64,000 nt of DNA from Ructibacterium sp965146665 (GTDB taxonomy: Bacteria; Bacillota; Clostridia; Monoglobales; Monoglobaceae). Made by a program: the position numbers and the translations under genes. This document shows positions 1 to 8,475 of the stretch, piece by piece (positions within the stretch are counted from its first letter, which is position 1; each line of letters begins with the position of its first letter). Below the pieces are notes generated by a model that made no database searches, was not told where the DNA came from, and worked only from the letters and a program-made list of their open reading frames with translations. The stretch lies in NCBI GenBank assembly GCA_965146665.1, contig CBCTHE010000001.1:1-64000 (forward strand). Reading direction: 5' to 3'.

Positions 1-55
1 TGATCGCTTCCTCCATTCCCGCCTCTCCCGGCAGGGTGAATCTTCCTCTTTCCAT
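1..55 (-). CDS. Probable GH112 galactosyl-hexosamine/rhamnose phosphorylase, 5' end only
   Basis: Only the first 18 codons are in the window; the gene runs off the left edge. An ATG at 55 is preceded by an SD (TAAGGAGG at about 63-70) that overlaps the stop codon of the upstream solute-binding protein gene. The N-terminus reads MERGRFTLPGEAGMEEAI. The G-R-F-T-L-P segment followed by a helix is the usual start of glycoside hydrolase family 112 enzymes, which phosphorolyse beta-1,3-galactosyl-N-acetylhexosamines or galactosyl-beta-1,4-rhamnose in the cytoplasm. The 12-bp gap to a sugar-binding protein gene fits an uptake-plus-phosphorolysis operon. Eighteen residues are too few to tell substrate specificity, and the family call is from memory of its N-terminal motif. 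Confidence 0.5.
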   Translation of the reverse strand, partial: MERGRFTLPGEAGMEEAI

Positions 56-67
56 CCTTTTTCCTCC

Positions 68-1672
68 TTATCTCGCGTCATAGCGTGCCAGTGCATCCTG
101 CTGTGACTTCAAAATGCTGTCGAGCCCCATCTCCCGGATCACTGAAACATAGGTATCAAAATTCTCCAATGGTTCATCACCATATATAAATTTCAAAAAC
201 ATCTCCTGCGCATAGGCGGTTATGTTGTTCAGTTTTTCCGTGTATGCGGCAGCTTCCGCCACCGTGGGCATGAGGGTCGGAAGCTGGTACTGGTCCGCCT
301 CTGTATTCTTCCAGATTCTCTGCGCCGCGAGCTGCTCGGGCAACTGATAATACTGCTCAATATACTGACTGTCCTGCACATAGGGTCCCGGCGCGGTTGC
401 TCTGGTATAAAGCGTGAGCGCCTGACCAACCGAAAGTCCGTCTGCGTTCTTCAGAATTTTGTCGGTATAGATCGGTTTGCCGTTTTCAATCCGGTAAGTG
501 TCGCCTTCGACACCGAAATTGGCCAGCATATGTCCCGCGTCTCCATACATATAATCCAGAAATTTCGCCGCAAGCTCTTTCCGCTGGCTCTTCGCGCTGA
601 TTGCAGCGCTCCCCTGCGCGATGACCGGCGCCTCCTTGGGGGTAAACCGAATCGGTCCGCCTTTCTGCATGGTGGGAAACGGAACGCCGACCAGTTCAAA
701 TTTTGCGTTGTTCTTTCTGGCCTGTGTCGTCCATGTTCCCATCTGACCGCCCAGCCATCCAAAGGCCGCGCCCGCGCGGTCGTTACAGATCTTGCCGCCG
801 ACTGACTCATAGTCAATGGTCGCAAAGCTCGGATCAAGCAGTCCTTCATCCAGCCAGCGCTTCATCTCCCGCAGGAAATCCCTGTATCCCGGCTCAATCC
901 TTCCATACTTCACCACGCCGTTCTCCTGATAGAAATCCAGATAGATGCCATAGGCATTTCCGAGGCCCGACTTCATATCTTCAAGGGTCAGGGAAAGCGG
1001 AAACTCCGCTCCCTTCTTTTCCTTGAATGCAGTCAGAACAAAATGCCATTCTTCCATGGTCTCCGGAACCGGCAGTCCCAGTTCATCCAGCCAGTCCTTG
1101 CGCATCATATACCCGCTGGACACCACAAGCTTGTAGCCCTCTGGCTGGCCTGTGTCCCGGAAAACAGGAAACATGTAATACTTTCCGCTGTCAGTCTTGG
1201 ACAGCTTGTCAAACAGCGTATTTTGACTTAGAACTTGATTCAAATTCGGGGTGTAATCCCTCAATTCATTCAAAGGGGTAATGACGCCGTCAGCCAGGGC
1301 CTTTTCCGCACCGCCCGGATAATCCGGCCAGCGCCATTCTATGATATCCGGCAAATCCCCGGAGGCCATCAGGATGTTAAACTGCTGCTTTTCCTGGCCG
1401 CGTGTCGGCAAGATCCATTCCACATCAATTCCAGTCTGCCGCTCAAGCTCTTCTGTAACCGGAAAGACCGCCCGGGTGGAAAAGTTCCCAACTGCCTGCA
1501 ATTCAGGGATCCAATAGTGCAGGGTTTCCTTTGTCTGGATTGGGTATTCCGCGCGTTTTAACGCCTCTGTATTGGTTGACACATTTTCACTGGTGCTCCC
1601 GCACCCTGCCAGCACCAAACAGCAGGCCGCCGCAGCCCCCAGCGTAATATCCAAAAATTTCCGAAACTGCAT
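68..1672 (-). CDS. ABC transporter extracellular sugar-binding lipoprotein (LplA/YtcQ-like)
   Basis: Extracellular solute-binding lipoprotein of 534 residues that should capture an oligosaccharide for an ABC importer. A type II signal peptide ends in the lipobox L-A-G-C with the lipidated Cys at residue 24. The C-terminal stretch (YGDEPLENFDTYV, then GLD...QDALARY) is typical of LplA/LipO-type binding proteins of Firmicutes. The start at 1672 is chosen because GAGGTGAG lies just upstream and a promoter at 1749-1777 would place longer ORF starts before the transcript begins. No permease or ATPase gene lies beside it: the next gene downstream is the GH112-like start 12 bp away, so the permeases must be elsewhere. 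It probably delivers the disaccharide used by that phosphorylase; this is inference. Confidence 0.85.
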   Translation of the reverse strand: MQFRKFLDITLGAAAACCLVLAGCGSTSENVSTNTEALKRAEYPIQTKETLHYWIPELQAVGNFSTRAVFPVTEELERQTGIDVEWILPTRGQEKQQFNILMASGDLPDIIEWRWPDYPGGAEKALADGVITPLNELRDYTPNLNQVLSQNTLFDKLSKTDSGKYYMFPVFRDTGQPEGYKLVVSSGYMMRKDWLDELGLPVPETMEEWHFVLTAFKEKKGAEFPLSLTLEDMKSGLGNAYGIYLDFYQENGVVKYGRIEPGYRDFLREMKRWLDEGLLDPSFATIDYESVGGKICNDRAGAAFGWLGGQMGTWTTQARKNNAKFELVGVPFPTMQKGGPIRFTPKEAPVIAQGSAAISAKSQRKELAAKFLDYMYGDAGHMLANFGVEGDTYRIENGKPIYTDKILKNADGLSVGQALTLYTRATAPGPYVQDSQYIEQYYQLPEQLAAQRIWKNTEADQYQLPTLMPTVAEAAAYTEKLNNITAYAQEMFLKFIYGDEPLENFDTYVSVIREMGLDSILKSQQDALARYDAR

Positions 1673-1748
1673 ATGCCTCACCTCTGTCCTGTCTATTCTG
1701 TCATTTTTATAAGCTGCATGATGGGTACCGGATTTTTCCTTCTCCTTT

Positions 1749-1777
1749 AGTATAAAAAAAAGAGGGTTCATGGTCAA
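1749..1777 (-). promoter_or_regulatory. Sigma-A promoter of the sugar-binding protein gene
   Basis: Read on the minus strand, TTGACC (1772-1777) and TATACT (1749-1754) are separated by 17 bp. The expected transcript start lies near 1742, upstream of the chosen start codon at 1672. Confidence 0.7.
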
Positions 1778-1799
1778 TTATTAAAATGAACAATGATAT

Positions 1800-1839
1800 A
1801 CAAAATGCACAAAATGGCATTTACAATTTTGTATTTTGT
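1800..1839. promoter_or_regulatory. Candidate regulator site: repeated ACAAAAT / ATTTTGT inverted repeat
   Basis: Two ACAAAAT boxes (1800-1815) face ATTTTGTATTTTGT (1826-1839) 23-62 bp upstream of the -35 box of the sugar-binding protein promoter, a usual place for an activator. The membrane AraC-type regulator encoded at 8476-10761 is the nearest candidate. That link is inferred from position only. Confidence 0.3.
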
Positions 1840-1880
1840 CCCAAATGTGCGGATTTATCACGATTCCTTTGTCAATTTCA

Positions 1881-1919
1881 AGAAAACGGTCTCCCCTGCG
1901 GGATTTTTCCGCAGGGGAG
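1881..1919 (-). terminator. Rho-independent terminator after the 2077-residue phosphoesterase gene
   Basis: An 11-bp stem (CTCCCCTGCGG / CCGCAGGGGAG, 1891-1901 and 1909-1919) with a 7-nt loop is followed on the minus strand by a T-rich run. It lies 11 bp beyond the stop codon of the gene at 1930-8163. Confidence 0.85.
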
Positions 1920-1929
1920 ATAAAACATA

Positions 1930-4900
1930 TTACAGCTGTTTACCAGCATAGGCAAAGGGATTCAGGGTTAAATCATCCCAGACATAGACCTTGACTGCGG
2001 AGGCGTTTTGCGCCTCTTCCGCCGTCAGCGTCAAAGTCTTGCTGAACGCTGCGTTCAGCTCAGAAGCCGAAACCGTTTTCCGTTCAGTTTCAATCTTGAC
2101 AAGGGAATGGTTGTTATCATATACCGCGTAGATCATTCTCAGCGTCTTTTCCTCTCCCTTGGGATTCTGTACCGTCACCACAGCCTCCGCGGTATTGGAC
2201 GCGAGCAGGGCATCCAGATCAACGTTCAGGACAGCGGAAAACCGATCAGCGGCGGCCGGCTGAGCGCCGCTCACCCTTATGTTGTACAGCCACACGCCGT
2301 TGGTTGCCTTACTGGTGTTCACGTAGGTACTGATACCCGAGAACTGGCTGACAGTCTGATTGAAGCTGAGCCCTGCTCCCAGGCAGTTTGCAGCCCCGGG
2401 CTCCGTGCCGTGATAGGGACTTGTCTTTGATTTTCTCGGGATCAGCCACATGGAATAGGTATCGGTCTCTGTATCCAGCTCCGCCTTCACATAGAATGCC
2501 TGGGCAGGACCGTCGTCCTCCAGATCCACGGCAACCGCTTTCCCAATCTGCTCACCGGCCGCATTGACCAAATACGCCTTGTCTTTGCCAAATCTGAGCT
2601 CTGCGAAAATCTGCTCCTCTCCGGCGCCGTCCTTTCCGTTGAAGCGGTATGCGTAATACTGATCTCCGCTGTACCGCAGAACAAATTCCGATTCAAAGGT
2701 GTAGTTCCCGGCAAATGCCATACCATTGGGATTGTTGACTGTGTCCTTTGCGAAGTCAAGCCGCGCCACTTCACCTGTAACAACAGGCGTCTTACTGTCG
2801 CCGCCTCTGTCCGTCATCCGCAGAGATTCAATATGCAGGCTGTTTGCGGAATTGTTTTTGGCAAGACTCCAGCCATTATTGGTAATCGTAATACCATACT
2901 GTGATGGATTGGCCACTGTCACATCAGCACCGCCGCTTCCGGCCTTTTCCGGGAAACGGTTTGCATCCAGGGTATAAACAACACACCGCTCCGGCGCGGA
3001 AGCTTTGGCCAGATAGGCGGCAATCGCCTCATCCGTCAGGGTCTCGCTTGCCAGCAGTCTCCAGCCCTCGTCCAGCAGGCCTTCAATCTGCAGCTTATTG
3101 GTATCATTTTTCATATTCGGAAGCGTCTGTGTGAGCATGGTCCGGAGTGCGCCTGCCTGGGTAAGCTCCGCACGGCTGACCAGCGCCTGATGATTCCTTG
3201 TGATCTCCTTTTGGGACAGAGCCCCACCGTAGATCTTTGCATAGGCAATCTGTCCCGTGAAAGCCGACTGGGCTTCGGTCTGATCCGCACCGCTGGTGCC
3301 CGGCTTATAATCGCCGCCTATTACAAGACCGTAAAAGGAGTCTGCTACCTGCGCCGCCGTGAATTCCAGTTTTCCGGAAGCCGCAACACTTCCCTGCTTC
3401 TCGCCGTCCAAATAGAATACAAGCTGCTTTCCGTCAAAGGCTGCGGTTACATGGTGATACTGGTTCAACGGCGCCTGCACCTTGGCCGGATACTGCCACG
3501 CGCCGTCATGCCTAAGCTCTGCCGTCAATTCAGAAGATTTTGTATATAAAATGTCAAATCCATTTGTTTGGGCCGCACCTATCACAGCAGTCTCCGCGTC
3601 AATACCAGCATTCAGAGCCTCCGGCTTAAACAGCAGATCTATGGTATAACCGCCCGATTCCTGCATCAGCGATCTGCGGCCGTCATCCAGCAGTACCTTG
3701 AAGAAGTTGGGGGATGCGCTGGTGCCGCTCGCCGCCGCAAAGTTTGCGACATACATGTGATAGGTGTCATCCCAGGTCATCTCGGTTTTGCCGGTAACAA
3801 GGGGATCCATGTCATACACCCGGGCATAGTTTGAATGATCGCGAATACCGTTGTCCGCATCCGTAAAGGATACGTCAATCAGCGGCGCGGGCAGTACTTC
3901 ACGGGCCGGCGTTGTGAATTCCGCAGTGATCGGCACAGCGGTCTTTTTGTAGAACTGATCCATGGCGTAAACCCGCACCTCATAGGCGGTCTCCGCCGAG
4001 AGCCCTTTGGCTGTTTGATTGTTCTTTTCCGGCATCTCATCACCCGGCAGCCAGTAGTACGCCGAAGGGGTGTAGATCTTCTCCGTTGCATTGGTCTCCT
4101 TGTTTACAATTTCGATCCAGTAATTATTGACGCCGGTATCGTCAAGCACCTTTCTGTTGTCCCAGATGAGTTCCGCGCTGGTTGCCGTTATATCCTGCAC
4201 CGTTACTGCCGCCCCTTCGGCAAAAACAGGATCCTCTGTATCCCGGTTTTCCGTATAGGTAAACCCGGCCTTCCCGGCCGCAATATCCACCACCCAGTCT
4301 TCGCCAAGCCTAGCGTCCACGTTGTTGTCACGGTTCATCCGATAGAGATCCAGCCGTTCAATGTTGACCTTCTGATCGGTATTTACGGTGATATAATAGC
4401 CGTTGCTCTCATTCTCATTGCTTCCGAACCGCTTGGGCTGATATGGTTCATCCCAGGCATTCTCGATCTCCATATTATTGACCGCACCGGTGTTTATAGA
4501 GGTAAAGTCTCTTTGATGGATTGACCGCTCATTTGCAGTTGTCCAATGAGAATGTCCAGAGAACGTAATAATATTATCATATGGCTTCATGGCGGAGTAT
4601 AAACTTCCGGTTGCCCAATATGATGACCGCGCGGCAGATTGGTTTATAAAGCCGTCAATTGGAAAAGAACCAAAAACAGTTCCGCTATTCACATCAGGCT
4701 TGCCACCGCTGACCTCCGGATCATAAGTATTGGGATGCATTCCCACAAATACTGGTTTTCCGGCTGATTTTTCTTCCGCCTGAGCTATTGCCTTTCCAAA
4801 CCATTCGACAGTTTTTTCGGAATGGATATCCGCATAGTCGCTGGGATCATCATTACCGCGCCTTGTATCCTGACTGACCATAACAAACTGATAGCCATTA

Positions 4901-7900
4901 ACATCTTCTATGAAATCTGCAACATAATCCGGATCATAATACTGCCGTACTGCTTTCACAAAATTACCATTGTTCATAGGATCTTGGGCAATCTCGGCTT
5001 CATTTTTTGCGTCGTGATTGCCGCGGAGGAACAGTACCTTCAGCTTTGAGTCGCCCAAGCACTCCTTGAGATCCTGGAAAAACAGATCCAGTTCTTGATT
5101 GCTGCCATTCCAATAGGTATTATGGGATATATCCCCCGGCATCATAAGCACATCAAGATTATCCCAGCTCCCGCCGATGCGATTTTTCAGTGCGGCCATT
5201 GCATTTCGGAACTGTTTCCGGGAGTGGTCCGTAATCCCCAATCCGCCGCGTCCATATTGGGTATCTGAGAGAACCCCCAATCTCAGCGTAATCCCATCCT
5301 GGGGCGGAGCCGCGGTGACAGCAAAGGCGCTTTCCCGTCCCGCTCCGCTCACTGTGACGGATGTATTGTCAACTGCGGGCGTATACCGCTGTTCACACTC
5401 CGCCGCGACCGTATACGTTCCATTGGGTATGCCCGCAAAGGTAACGGTGCCGCCCGAAATCACGCCGTCATAAACCGTCTCCCCATTGCTCAGGGTGACC
5501 CTGGAGACCTGCTCCGCCACGGTGCCTGTGACAGTGAATACGTTGATATCCGTACGGAAGGCCGCGTCTGTGATATCCGTGTCCGCCACTGTGATGGTTG
5601 CAGCATTCCCCTCGGAAACCGCATAGCCCTCCTTTGCCGTCACCAGAACATCATAGGTACCCGGCAGCAGATATTTGAACACAATGGTATTGCTGGCACG
5701 GTCAATGACGCCTTCGCAGCTCTTTTGATCCGACTGGCTCGTCAGCGTAACGCTTTGAACCCCGGCGTCAACCGTACCGCTTACATTGCGGGCGCTGTCA
5801 TCAACCTTGACGGAGCTCAGGTTGAAATCCGTCTTTTCGGCTTCGGCCACAGTCACGGTTTTGGACTGGTTTTCCGGCTCGATATAACGGTCGTTATACT
5901 CCACTGCCACGTCATAGGTTCCGGATGCCACCTGCGGGAACCGAATCTGTCCGTCTGCCGCCGCGGCCGTATAGATCACATTGCCGTTTTTCATCAGGAA
6001 AACGGTCTTGACTCCCATATCTACGGTACCGGAAACCGGATAGCAGCCCTTATCCACCTGGATTCTTGTGACCCAGGAACCGCAGCCATATTCAATAGCA
6101 TTCCCATCATTGGAGTAAATCTTCATGGAAAGGCCCCGAATTGCTGTAACCTCTGTGAAGAACGGAATATCCCGCAGCAACAAATCTTCATCAGACATTG
6201 GTGTTTCGTTCAGCGACCCGCCATGGCTCTTCTTCACCTTGGCCCATAGGCTAAGGGTTTGTGTCTTTAGATTGGCTACAGCCTTTACGGAAACCAAATC
6301 TCCGGCATATGTCTTATCCCCAGGTTTAGTGACCACAATGGCCGTCTCATTTGAACCCTCCAGCTTGTTCCCTTCGGCATCAGCTGCATACATCACGCCA
6401 GCATCTCCGCCGACCGCTGTTTCTACAGACCGCGCCGCCCGGACTATGCCGATTGGTTTGGCCCTCCCGTCAGCGTCCGTGCCGTTTATGACAAAATCCA
6501 GCTGTTTTCCGCCATGGAGCCAAACCGTATAGTCGGCTTCAATCACATAGCCGTCTGCATCCAAGGCCGGTGGTGTCTTGGCCTGATTGGAGGTAAAGAT
6601 CATATACATCATTTCCAAAGGAGATGACGGTTTTTTGCCATTGTTCACAGAAAAACGAATAGCATTGATATTCTGACTGTCAGCACTATTGGTCAAATCC
6701 GCGGTGCGCATTGCACTAGAATCTCCAAGATAGATACCATATTTATTAATGTTCAGGGTGGAACCGGAAGTTTTATCCATACTGCCGGGATCGTAGACCA
6801 GGGGGAAATTAAATTCCGTGGCCGCAGACAGCGCAGGTGTGACCACACCCTTTTCCAGCGTAATTCGCGCCGGGTTGTCTGCTTTTACAGTATAATTCTC
6901 CTTGGCGGTTACGCCAACGTCATAGGTGCCGGGCAGTACGTCTGAAAAGCTCACCGTGTTATCTGCAATTGTACCTGTATAGACCGGCTCTGCCGCGCCG
7001 GTTTTGGTCAGGGTTACACCCGCGACCCCGCCGTCCACAGCGCCGGATACGGGGTATGCCTCAATCTTTGAGGTTACAGACAAATCATTGACAGCCGCCG
7101 CGTCCACGGTCACAGACTCCGTCATAACCTCCGCCATATACCCGGCGGCAAAGTCCGCCTCTACGGTATAGGTTCCGGGCGCAACACCGGAAAAAGCAAC
7201 GGTTCCAGCGCCATGATCAATCGTGCCGGTATAAGCCGTCTCACTGCCGATCATGAGCCGCACCGCGCTCACATTGGCGTCAACCGTACCAGAAACCTGA
7301 TAGACTTCAGGCGCAATGGAGAGATATGTCATCTCAACTCCGCCGGAATACGTATACTTTCCGCTTTTCTCATTACACTTGATACCAAAACCGGTCAATT
7401 CGGAAGCCGGGTTCAGCAGCGGCGCGTCTTTAATCAAAAGATCGGCGCTGGTCAAGGGAGACGCGTCATACGTTCCCCCTTCTGTCTGCCGCACCTTTGC
7501 CCAAACAGTAAATAAATTGTGTTTTAAATTGACCTGGAACTTGATTTGGAGCAAATCACCATAAGAACTTCCGTTATTCTTCTTGGATACTTTTAAATCT
7601 TTCTGCACGGTGTTTGTCATTGCGGAACCGTCCGCATTGGCAACAAACACCTTACCCGTTGCAGCTTTTCCGGAGCTTTGAGAGCCGGTCTTTGCAATTC
7701 TAACCTTTGCAATTTCCAGTTCGCCCGTACCATTAGACGCCTTGACGACAAAATCCATGGATTCCGGACTGGCCAGTACAATGGCGTTCTCCGTCTCTAT
7801 GGTATAACATCCATCGTCCAGCACCGGCGGGGTTGTCACCTTGTTGTCCGCAAACGCAAAGTCAACATTGTTATTCGGGCTCTGCGGAACCGCGTTATCC

Positions 7901-8163
7901 CCGCTGTTACGCACACCATAGCCTATTTTGGGTAAATCGTACGCCGTACCCCGCTTGACCGTCCAAAGCGCCCGGCCAGTAATACCATAATCCGCCAAAA
8001 CAACACTATCCCCGTCAGCAGCGGCCATCTTCTCCGCGTCATATCGAAGCGGGAATGTAAACTCTGACTGGCTGCCTTCCGCATCAACCGCCAATACAGA
8101 GGGCATCATCGTCACCAGCATAGCAAACACTGCCAACAGCGCGACCATTCTCTTTGCCTTCAT
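1930..8163 (-). CDS. Giant secreted metallophosphoesterase with repeated beta domains, Fn3 and LamG
   Basis: A 2077-residue exported protein with a signal peptide at 1-25. The N-terminal 950 residues hold two copies of a ~230-residue beta domain (F-x-F-P-L-x-Y-D ... Y-G-I, about 35 and 450) and five ~70-residue repeats (V-S-G-T-V-D ... PGTYDV). A calcineurin-type phosphoesterase spans about 960-1230. Its metal ligands are visible in LSDTQYG, GDISHNT, RGNHDAK, GMHPNTYD and SGHSHW. Then come an Fn3 domain (about 1310-1420), a LamG/concanavalin fold (about 1430-1660), a third divergent copy of the beta domain (about 1720-1960) and a C-terminal Fn3-like module ending VYVWDDL. No SLH or sortase anchor is seen. 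The start has an AGGAGG SD. Substrate is unknown; the lectin-like modules suggest a glycan-bound phosphoester. Confidence 0.85.
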   Translation of the reverse strand: MKAKRMVALLAVFAMLVTMMPSVLAVDAEGSQSEFTFPLRYDAEKMAAADGDSVVLADYGITGRALWTVKRGTAYDLPKIGYGVRNSGDNAVPQSPNNNVDFAFADNKVTTPPVLDDGCYTIETENAIVLASPESMDFVVKASNGTGELEIAKVRIAKTGSQSSGKAATGKVFVANADGSAMTNTVQKDLKVSKKNNGSSYGDLLQIKFQVNLKHNLFTVWAKVRQTEGGTYDASPLTSADLLIKDAPLLNPASELTGFGIKCNEKSGKYTYSGGVEMTYLSIAPEVYQVSGTVDANVSAVRLMIGSETAYTGTIDHGAGTVAFSGVAPGTYTVEADFAAGYMAEVMTESVTVDAAAVNDLSVTSKIEAYPVSGAVDGGVAGVTLTKTGAAEPVYTGTIADNTVSFSDVLPGTYDVGVTAKENYTVKADNPARITLEKGVVTPALSAATEFNFPLVYDPGSMDKTSGSTLNINKYGIYLGDSSAMRTADLTNSADSQNINAIRFSVNNGKKPSSPLEMMYMIFTSNQAKTPPALDADGYVIEADYTVWLHGGKQLDFVINGTDADGRAKPIGIVRAARSVETAVGGDAGVMYAADAEGNKLEGSNETAIVVTKPGDKTYAGDLVSVKAVANLKTQTLSLWAKVKKSHGGSLNETPMSDEDLLLRDIPFFTEVTAIRGLSMKIYSNDGNAIEYGCGSWVTRIQVDKGCYPVSGTVDMGVKTVFLMKNGNVIYTAAAADGQIRFPQVASGTYDVAVEYNDRYIEPENQSKTVTVAEAEKTDFNLSSVKVDDSARNVSGTVDAGVQSVTLTSQSDQKSCEGVIDRASNTIVFKYLLPGTYDVLVTAKEGYAVSEGNAATITVADTDITDAAFRTDINVFTVTGTVAEQVSRVTLSNGETVYDGVISGGTVTFAGIPNGTYTVAAECEQRYTPAVDNTSVTVSGAGRESAFAVTAAPPQDGITLRLGVLSDTQYGRGGLGITDHSRKQFRNAMAALKNRIGGSWDNLDVLMMPGDISHNTYWNGSNQELDLFFQDLKECLGDSKLKVLFLRGNHDAKNEAEIAQDPMNNGNFVKAVRQYYDPDYVADFIEDVNGYQFVMVSQDTRRGNDDPSDYADIHSEKTVEWFGKAIAQAEEKSAGKPVFVGMHPNTYDPEVSGGKPDVNSGTVFGSFPIDGFINQSAARSSYWATGSLYSAMKPYDNIITFSGHSHWTTANERSIHQRDFTSINTGAVNNMEIENAWDEPYQPKRFGSNENESNGYYITVNTDQKVNIERLDLYRMNRDNNVDARLGEDWVVDIAAGKAGFTYTENRDTEDPVFAEGAAVTVQDITATSAELIWDNRKVLDDTGVNNYWIEIVNKETNATEKIYTPSAYYWLPGDEMPEKNNQTAKGLSAETAYEVRVYAMDQFYKKTAVPITAEFTTPAREVLPAPLIDVSFTDADNGIRDHSNYARVYDMDPLVTGKTEMTWDDTYHMYVANFAAASGTSASPNFFKVLLDDGRRSLMQESGGYTIDLLFKPEALNAGIDAETAVIGAAQTNGFDILYTKSSELTAELRHDGAWQYPAKVQAPLNQYHHVTAAFDGKQLVFYLDGEKQGSVAASGKLEFTAAQVADSFYGLVIGGDYKPGTSGADQTEAQSAFTGQIAYAKIYGGALSQKEITRNHQALVSRAELTQAGALRTMLTQTLPNMKNDTNKLQIEGLLDEGWRLLASETLTDEAIAAYLAKASAPERCVVYTLDANRFPEKAGSGGADVTVANPSQYGITITNNGWSLAKNNSANSLHIESLRMTDRGGDSKTPVVTGEVARLDFAKDTVNNPNGMAFAGNYTFESEFVLRYSGDQYYAYRFNGKDGAGEEQIFAELRFGKDKAYLVNAAGEQIGKAVAVDLEDDGPAQAFYVKAELDTETDTYSMWLIPRKSKTSPYHGTEPGAANCLGAGLSFNQTVSQFSGISTYVNTSKATNGVWLYNIRVSGAQPAAADRFSAVLNVDLDALLASNTAEAVVTVQNPKGEEKTLRMIYAVYDNNHSLVKIETERKTVSASELNAAFSKTLTLTAEEAQNASAVKVYVWDDLTLNPFAYAGKQL

Positions 8164-8250
8164 AAACTCAGCCTCCTAAGTTATAATTATTATAGTTTTC
8201 TAATCATTTTTCATAAAATCATCTGACACCTGACCACACATTACAGTACA

Positions 8251-8279
8251 AATATAACAATAAACCATTTGGAAGTAAA
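8251..8279 (-). promoter_or_regulatory. Possible promoter of the 2077-residue phosphoesterase gene
   Basis: On the minus strand TTTACT (8274-8279) and TATATT (8251-8256) are 17 bp apart. The boxes match consensus only moderately, and other AT-rich hexamers nearby could serve. Confidence 0.35.
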
Positions 8280-8438
8280 CTAACAAAAAGTGCGATTATT
8301 TACAAAAAGGGAACTGCACGGCCAAAAACCGAAGTCTGGGCGAAATCAACATTTTCACCGGCTGAATTAACAAAATAAACACTTCATTTTTTACGCGTAA
8401 AAGTCCAAATAAGCGGCCGACTTTTACATTTTTGCATA

Positions 8439-8467
8439 CAAAAAGGACCAGCTTTTGCTGGCCCTTT
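8439..8467 (-). terminator. Terminator of the AraC-type regulator gene
   Basis: The stem AAAGGGCCAGC / GCTGGTCCTTT (minus strand) has a 4-nt loop and runs into T residues just after the stop codon at 8476. Confidence 0.8.
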
Positions 8468-8475
8468 TCGGCTCT

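Larger units (their letters stand above)
8164..8475. other. Intergenic region between AraC regulator and phosphoesterase genes
   Basis: About 312 AT-rich bp without a gene. It holds the AraC gene's terminator, a moderate promoter for the phosphoesterase gene and, upstream of that promoter, two direct repeats of ACAAAAAG (8283-8290 and 8302-8309) 19 bp apart start to start. Confidence 0.6.

Noticed and set aside
1673..1777. 35 extra N-terminal codons for the sugar-binding lipoprotein
   Set aside because: A signal peptide with lipobox starts exactly at the SD-preceded ATG at 1672, and the promoter lies within the extension.
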